Assembly (NCBI GenBank): GCA_017514645.1
Contig: JAFWJP010000207.1
Span: 1 to 9,045 of the forward strand
Direction of reading: 5' to 3'
DNA: 9,045 bases
Source of the DNA: Solobacterium sp.
GTDB lineage: Bacteria; Bacillota_I; Bacilli_A; Erysipelotrichales; Erysipelotrichaceae
The notes under the pieces are model-generated. The model had not been told where the DNA came from and ran no database searches. It was given only the letters and a program-made list of their open reading frames with translations. A program made the position numbers and the translations under genes. Below, one piece after another: positions 5,452 to 9,045 of the stretch (its first letter is position 1; each line of letters starts with the position of its first letter).

Positions 5452-6951
5452 TCATTTCAGATTGTAGAGCGCGGTGTATTTCTCTTCCAGATAATCGAGA
5501 TAGCAGTCCGGATCGAACGGTTCCCCGGTTGCCATGCGCATGATCTCATCCGCGCTGTAGCGGCATCCGTAGCGGTGGATATGTTCCTTCAGCCAGCCGA
5601 TGATCTCCGCAAAACGTCCGGTTCTCAGCAGTTCATCCACGTCAATATCCCTGCGCATTGCCCAGACAAACTGAGCCGCGAATGCACTTCCCAGCGCATA
5701 GGTCGGGAAATAGCCGAAACTGCCGTCAGACCAGTGTACATCCTGCAGGATTCCCTGTCTAGCGTCCGGCGCTTTTACACCGAGATATTTTTCATAGTAC
5801 GCATCCCACGTTTCATCCAGATGCTCAGCGGTAATCGTTCCGTTGAACAGACCCTTCTCGATCTCATAGCGGATCAGAATGTGCAGCGGATAGGTCAGTT
5901 CGTCCGCCTCCGTACGTACCAGTGAAGGTCTGCCGACATTGATCGCGCGTACGAATTCCTCTACGCTGACATTGCCCAGCTGATCCGGGAAGACCGACTG
6001 AAGCTTCGGATAATTTTCCTCCCAGAACGGCAGTGTGCGGCCGAGGTAGTTCTCCAGAAGTCTAGACTGCGATTCATGCATGCCGGAAGAGATGCCGTAG
6101 TTGAACACCGTACCATCGTACTCCGGCGCGACATCATGACCGTAGTACCCATGTCCTACTTCATGTACCGTGGAAAGGATCGCCGAAACAACATTGTTTT
6201 CCAGGTATTTCGTTGTAACCCGGATATCGTTCTCACAGATGATATCCGTAAACGGGTGCTCTGTTTCGTTCTGGTATCCCCAGGATGCGTCAAAGCCGAG
6301 ATACGGAAGAAGATACCGGTTCATGAATTCCTTCTGCTTTCCCACAGGGTATGGCTGTTTCAGGAAGGAATCATCGATCTGCTCCGCTTCCACGACCTTG
6401 CGGATCAGCGGTACCAGCCGCTCCCTGACTCTGTCAAAGAAACGGTCATAGATCTCCATCGTCATCCCCGGCTCATAATCATCCAGCATCTGATCATACA
6501 TCGGCAGACCGCTGTTTCTGTATGCGTACATCTTCTTTGAGGCTTCGATCACCTGTTTCAGCACAGGCTCAAACAGACTGTAATCCCCTGCATCCTTTGC
6601 CTGATGCCAGACCTCATAGGCATGTGCCTGCAGCTGTGCATACTGCACGAAAACATCCTTCGGCACCACCAGAATATGCCCGATTTCCTTGTCCAGCAGT
6701 TCGATCTCCCGACGCTTTTCGGCGCTGATCGTTCCGTCTGCCAGCAGTTCCCTGCGGACTTCGGCCATATGCGGATCTGTTTCAACCGAGAACAGTTCCC
6801 CCGCCAGGAACGCGGAACGCTCATCGCGGTAAGGGGCACCGTCTTTCGGTGCCAGGGTCTGCTTGTCAACACCGATCAGACTGAGTGCCATCCGGTAAGC
6901 TGACATCTTCATGACCCAGGCATCAAATTCTTTCAACAATTCTTCTTTCAC
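5452..6951 (-). CDS. M32 family metallocarboxypeptidase (carboxypeptidase Taq type)
   Basis: Cytoplasmic zinc or cobalt carboxypeptidase, 499 residues, full length for M32. It trims C-terminal residues from peptides with broad specificity, typically stopping at proline. Motifs in order: E-H-P-F-T (231-235), D-I-R-V-T-T (242-247), the catalytic H-E-V-G-H (263-267; two His ligands and the catalytic Glu264), G-M-H-E-S-Q-S-R (290-297; Glu293 third metal ligand), G-R-P-S-L-V-R-T-E-A-D-E-L-T-Y (340-354), and D-V-H-W...G-S-F-G-Y-F-P-T-Y (404-418). All diagnostic M32 blocks are intact and there is no signal peptide. The start is a GTG at 6951 with AAAGGAG 7 bases upstream. It is a single gene, divergent from the DUF401 gene and convergent with DegV, with its own promoter and terminator. 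It probably serves peptide turnover or amino-acid supply. Confidence 0.97.
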   Translation of the reverse strand: MKEELLKEFDAWVMKMSAYRMALSLIGVDKQTLAPKDGAPYRDERSAFLAGELFSVETDPHMAEVRRELLADGTISAEKRREIELLDKEIGHILVVPKDVFVQYAQLQAHAYEVWHQAKDAGDYSLFEPVLKQVIEASKKMYAYRNSGLPMYDQMLDDYEPGMTMEIYDRFFDRVRERLVPLIRKVVEAEQIDDSFLKQPYPVGKQKEFMNRYLLPYLGFDASWGYQNETEHPFTDIICENDIRVTTKYLENNVVSAILSTVHEVGHGYYGHDVAPEYDGTVFNYGISSGMHESQSRLLENYLGRTLPFWEENYPKLQSVFPDQLGNVSVEEFVRAINVGRPSLVRTEADELTYPLHILIRYEIEKGLFNGTITAEHLDETWDAYYEKYLGVKAPDARQGILQDVHWSDGSFGYFPTYALGSAFAAQFVWAMRRDIDVDELLRTGRFAEIIGWLKEHIHRYGCRYSADEIMRMATGEPFDPDCYLDYLEEKYTALYNLK

Positions 6952-6958
6952 ACGTTTT

Positions 6959-6965
6959 CTCCTTT
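6959..6965 (-). promoter_or_regulatory. Shine-Dalgarno site that sets a GTG start
   Basis: AAAGGAG on the minus strand, 7 bases before GTG (6951-6949). No ATG is available at this position, so this site is the reason for calling the GTG start of the carboxypeptidase. Confidence 0.82.
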
Positions 6966-6978
6966 ATCACTGTCTTCA

Positions 6979-7007
6979 ATTATCCGACATAACTTGTTCA
7001 CAATCAA
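6979..7007 (-). promoter_or_regulatory. Predicted sigma-A promoter of the M32 gene
   Basis: Minus strand -35 TTGATT (7007-7002, 4/6), 17-base spacer, -10 GATAAT (6984-6979, 5/6). Predicted start about 6972, giving a leader of roughly 20 bases that includes AAAGGAG. Confidence 0.65.
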
Positions 7008-7011
7008 ATTG

Positions 7012-7040
7012 TTTCCATTTTCGTTATTTGGTATTACAAT
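7012..7040 (+). promoter_or_regulatory. Predicted sigma-A promoter of the DUF401 gene
   Basis: -35 TTTCCA (7012-7017, 4/6), 17-base spacer, -10 TACAAT (7035-7040, 5/6). Predicted start about 7047. It does not overlap the divergent M32 promoter; the two -35 elements are four bases apart, so binding at one could influence the other. Confidence 0.55.
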
Positions 7041-7057
7041 AGGTACATTGCTTTTAT

Positions 7058-7064
7058 AAGGAGG
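7058..7064 (+). promoter_or_regulatory. Strong Shine-Dalgarno site of the DUF401 gene
   Basis: AAGGAGG, 5 bases before the ATG at 7070. This is the strongest ribosome site in the window and contrasts with its absence before tgt and DegV. Confidence 0.85.
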
Positions 7065-7069
7065 AAACT

Positions 7070-8293
7070 ATGGACGCAATCTCAATTGCTATGCTGAAAC
7101 TGCTTGCCTGTTTCATCGTCATCATGGTTGTTATCGGTGTCGGTCTGCGGATTCACTGGGCCGGTCTGATTGCCAGTATCCTGGCCATCATTCTGTTCCG
7201 GATCCCGGTCGCCGCAATTCCCGGCATCGTCATCAATACCGTATTCAGCCGGACAATGGCCTACATGCTCGGTGTATTCTACGTTGTAACGTTCATGCAG
7301 AGACTGATGGAAGGCCGTGACATGCTCCACAAATCACAGGTCAATCTGGACAATGTCTTCCATAACAGACGGATCAATGCAACGGTTGCGCCGATCCTTG
7401 TCGGCATGCTGCCGAGTGTCGCAGCCGCCAACATCGCAGCTGATATCGTTGATGAATCTGTCGGTGATGATCTCACTGTCCCGGAAAAAGGTTTCGTTAC
7501 CGGTTTCTTCCGTCATATTTCGGAAGCGTTCCTGCCGACCTATTCCAATATCATCATCATGTCCAAGCTGTGCGGTGTACCGCTGTCCCAGTTCGTTGTC
7601 GGCATGCTGCCGCTGGTTGCCATTCTCTATGTACTGGGTTATCTGTTCTATGTCAGACGGATCCCGCGCACCTGGCCGGACGGCAGAGGCAGTGAAACAA
7701 CCGACAGCAAACTGAAGGAATTCCTGATGATCTTCGTCAACCTGTGGCCGCTGGTCATTGTTGTCATCATGATCCTGGCATTCAATATTGATGTTCTTGT
7801 CGCAGCTGCGATCATATGTGTTGCTGCCTTCTTCGTACTGAAATACAAGTTCTCCGATCTTCCGAAGATGCTGATCAGTGCGTGTGAGCCCCAGATGATG
7901 GTAACCATGGTCGTTCTGCTGATCTTCACAGGATTCCTGACCTATACGGGCGTCATCAACCAGCTGCCTGATTTCTTCCAGAGATTCCCTCTGCCTCCGT
8001 TCGTGATCTTCGCGCTTGTCTGGTTCTTCGGAAACTGGGGCGGCGGCGGAACTGCCATTCTCTACGCTGTCACACCGATTGCCTTCGCAGCCATCCCGAA
8101 CTCCGGCTGGCCGCTGATGGTTCTGCTGAACTCCATGGGATACGCATCCCTGCAGGTCGCGCCGACACATATCTGCTATGCTGTCATTGCAGATCACTTC
8201 CATATTTCCATGGGTCAGATCTACAAGAAATGTCTGCCGGTCATACTTATCTTCATCGCTGTATGCTTCGGCTACTATATGATCCTTGTATAA
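7070..8293 (+). CDS. DUF401-family multi-pass membrane transporter-like protein
   Basis: Integral membrane protein of 407 residues with about ten or more hydrophobic helices (for example near 8-28, 31-50, 143-165, 172-195, 220-257, 275-295, 308-335, 345-372 and 387-406). It resembles DUF401 proteins, which look like ion-transporter-superfamily carriers for organic anions; no substrate is established. Family-like blocks: G-F-F-R-H-I-S-E-A-F-L-P-T-Y-S (145-159) and V-A-P-T-H-I-C (363-369), the latter echoing the P-x-H-x-C helix of gluconate/anion carriers. Two halves carry V-G-M-L-P (111-115 and 177-181). The usual P-M-P-G-G-A helix break is replaced by P-S-V-A-A-A-N (115-121), while the second half has G-N-W-G-G-G-G (321-327), a likely unwound re-entrant segment. 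It has a strong Shine-Dalgarno and a terminator of its own. Transported compound unknown. Confidence 0.8.
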   Translation: MDAISIAMLKLLACFIVIMVVIGVGLRIHWAGLIASILAIILFRIPVAAIPGIVINTVFSRTMAYMLGVFYVVTFMQRLMEGRDMLHKSQVNLDNVFHNRRINATVAPILVGMLPSVAAANIAADIVDESVGDDLTVPEKGFVTGFFRHISEAFLPTYSNIIIMSKLCGVPLSQFVVGMLPLVAILYVLGYLFYVRRIPRTWPDGRGSETTDSKLKEFLMIFVNLWPLVIVVIMILAFNIDVLVAAAIICVAAFFVLKYKFSDLPKMLISACEPQMMVTMVVLLIFTGFLTYTGVINQLPDFFQRFPLPPFVIFALVWFFGNWGGGGTAILYAVTPIAFAAIPNSGWPLMVLLNSMGYASLQVAPTHICYAVIADHFHISMGQIYKKCLPVILIFIAVCFGYYMILV

Positions 8294-8297
8294 GCAG

Positions 8298-8324
8298 AAA
8301 GGTGCGGATGATCCGCACCTTTTT
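8298..8324 (+). terminator. Intrinsic terminator of the DUF401 gene
   Basis: Perfect 11-bp stem AAAGGTGCGGA (8298-8308), loop TGA, TCCGCACCTTT (8312-8322), T-run to 8324. It starts 4 bases after the stop codon. Confidence 0.94.
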
Positions 8325-8337
8325 CATTTCTCCCGCG

Positions 8338-8365
8338 TTGCAAAGCTGTCCAAATGTGCTAATAT
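8338..8365 (+). promoter_or_regulatory. Predicted promoter of tRNA-Arg
   Basis: -35 TTGCAA (8338-8343, 4/6), 16-base spacer, and TGCTAATAT (8357-8365), an extended -10 with a 4/6 hexamer in an AT-rich run. Predicted start is a few bases before the tRNA at 8377. Confidence 0.5.
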
Positions 8366-8376
8366 ATATAAGCTAT

Positions 8377-8450
8377 GTGCCCGTGGCGCAATTGGATAGC
8401 GTATCAGATTCCGAATCTGAAGGTTGAGAGTTCGAGCCTCTTCGGGCATA
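8377..8450 (+). tRNA. tRNA-Arg, anticodon CCG
   Basis: The complete cloverleaf folds by hand: acceptor GTGCCCG with CGGGCAT (ending in a G1-U72 wobble), D stem GCGC with GCGT, anticodon stem TCAGA with TCTGA, loop TTCCGAA with anticodon CCG at 8411-8413, and T arm GAGAG-TTCGAGC-CTCTT. A73 is the discriminator and A20, an arginine identity base, is present. The 3' CCA is not encoded (CCT follows), so CCA-adding enzyme must supply it. It decodes CGG, a codon used often in neighbouring genes. It is a single tRNA with its own promoter and terminator. Confidence 0.97.
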
Positions 8451-8454
8451 CCTG

Positions 8455-8481
8455 AAAAAAGAACCGCAATGGTTCTTTTTT
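8455..8481 (+). terminator. Bidirectional terminator of tRNA-Arg and the MATE gene
   Basis: Perfect 11-bp stem AAAAAAGAACC (8455-8465), loop GCAAT, GGTTCTTTTTT (8471-8481). A-run and T-run make it work both ways. The TAA stop of the minus-strand MATE gene (8482-8480) overlaps its edge. Confidence 0.94.
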
Positions 8482-9045
8482 AGTTTCCTACGACCCGGTA
8501 GTTCATCCATTTTCCGCTGCGGTACCGGACAGCGAAGCAGATGCAGCGTACGATCCAGTCGATGAACATGCCGATCCAGACACCGATCACCCCGAAGCCG
8601 AATACCTTGGCCAGCAGCCAGCCACCGAACAGACGGCACACGAACATGGAGAGGATGCCGGCATACATGGTGTATTTTGCGTCTCCTGCGGCACGGAGCG
8701 CATTGGGCAGGACAAAGGCTATCGAATGCAATACAGTTGTGGCTACTGCGTCAATCAGGATGATACGCCGTACCAGCGCTGCTGTCTCCCCGGTGAGCGT
8801 ATACAGAGGGATCGTCAGCGGAAGCGTAGCGGCCATCAGCAGACTCGATACCGCTTCCAGAACCATTGCGATCTTCAGCGTCCGGATGATCAGATACTTT
8901 GCGTCCTCATAATCCCCTGCCCCGACGCAGCGACCGACAACCGTGACAACCGCCATGCCCATCGCGCTGTCGGTGATATAGGCCAGGCTTCCCAGACTGT
9001 TCGCCACACCATTGGCTGCGATCTGTGATGTACCGAGTGTCGCCA
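8480..9045 (-). CDS. MATE-family efflux transporter, C-terminal part (cut by window end)
   Basis: The last 188 residues of a multidrug and toxin extrusion (MATE/NorM/DinF-like) carrier, which exports cationic drugs or metabolites using a Na+ or H+ gradient. The frame is open to the window end and begins mid-protein with T-S-Q-I-A-A-N-G-V-A-N-S. That block, followed by A-M-G-M-A-V-V-T-V-V-G-R-C-V-G-A-G-D, is the typical start of the second six-helix bundle. Further helices follow (LEAVSSLLMAATLPL; VLHSIAFVLPNALRAAGD, the usual ...R-A-x-G-D loop; FGVIGVWIGMFIDWIVR). An internal GTG at 9007 is not a real start. The gene ends inside the terminator shared with tRNA-Arg. Substrate cannot be read from this half. 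Confidence 0.93.
   Translation of the reverse strand, partial: ATLGTSQIAANGVANSLGSLAYITDSAMGMAVVTVVGRCVGAGDYEDAKYLIIRTLKIAMVLEAVSSLLMAATLPLTIPLYTLTGETAALVRRIILIDAVATTVLHSIAFVLPNALRAAGDAKYTMYAGILSMFVCRLFGGWLLAKVFGFGVIGVWIGMFIDWIVRCICFAVRYRSGKWMNYRVVGN

Noticed and set aside
5353..5925. A 190-codon plus-strand open frame after the DegV gene
   Set aside because: It runs through two terminators and is antisense to the intact M32 gene; no recognisable domain.
7334..8203. A 289-codon open frame on the minus strand, opposite the DUF401 gene
   Set aside because: It is highly polar (Asp, Gln, Asn-rich), as expected from the antisense of a membrane protein, with no motif or ribosome site.

Overview
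The window looks like chromosomal DNA of a Bacillota (Firmicutes) bacterium of moderate GC. Evidence: purine-rich Shine-Dalgarno sites (AAGGAGG, AAAGGAG), short intergenic gaps, hairpin-plus-T-run terminators, and families common in gut Firmicutes (DegV, M32 carboxypeptidase, a clostridial-type FMN alpha-hydroxy-acid enzyme). Erysipelotrichaceae is my best guess, from overall feel only. I see no phage, insertion sequence, CRISPR array or defence locus. Nearly every base is assigned to a gene, a terminator or a promoter.

Left part (1-3220): a PaaI-type hotdog thioesterase (+) meets a small pyrophosphatase-like protein (-) tail to tail over a shared terminator. Upstream of the latter on the minus strand is a tightly packed four-gene unit, read right to left: a two-helix membrane protein, an SmtB/CzrA-like ArsR metal sensor, a DEDDh 3'-5' exonuclease, and an FMN-dependent alpha-hydroxy-acid enzyme with a Cys-rich N-terminus. 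Junctions are a 1-base overlap, a 1-base gap and a 9-base gap, so the four are probably co-expressed and translationally coupled.

Middle (3221-5451): a 44-bp gap separates that operon from the divergent tgt gene (queuosine tRNA modification). Two extended -10 elements lie back to back in it, each occupying the other's -35 position. Both predicted transcripts start at or within a few bases of the start codon, with no Shine-Dalgarno. A DegV/FakB-type fatty-acid-binding protein follows tgt. Two terminators separate it from the next, convergent gene.

Right part (5452-9045): an M32 metallocarboxypeptidase (-) and a DUF401-type membrane transporter (+) diverge from separate promoters. Then come tRNA-Arg(CCG) and the C-terminal part of a MATE-family transporter (-), cut by the window end.

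The most interesting signal is the tgt / ArsR-operon boundary. A regulator with a complete set of SmtB-type zinc ligands sits in an operon with no metal transporter. That operon's promoter is interlocked with the promoter of a zinc enzyme gene (tgt), and both transcripts are predicted leaderless. That is suggestive, not proof, of an undescribed metal-linked control circuit. Everything else is mostly ordinary housekeeping and accessory metabolism.
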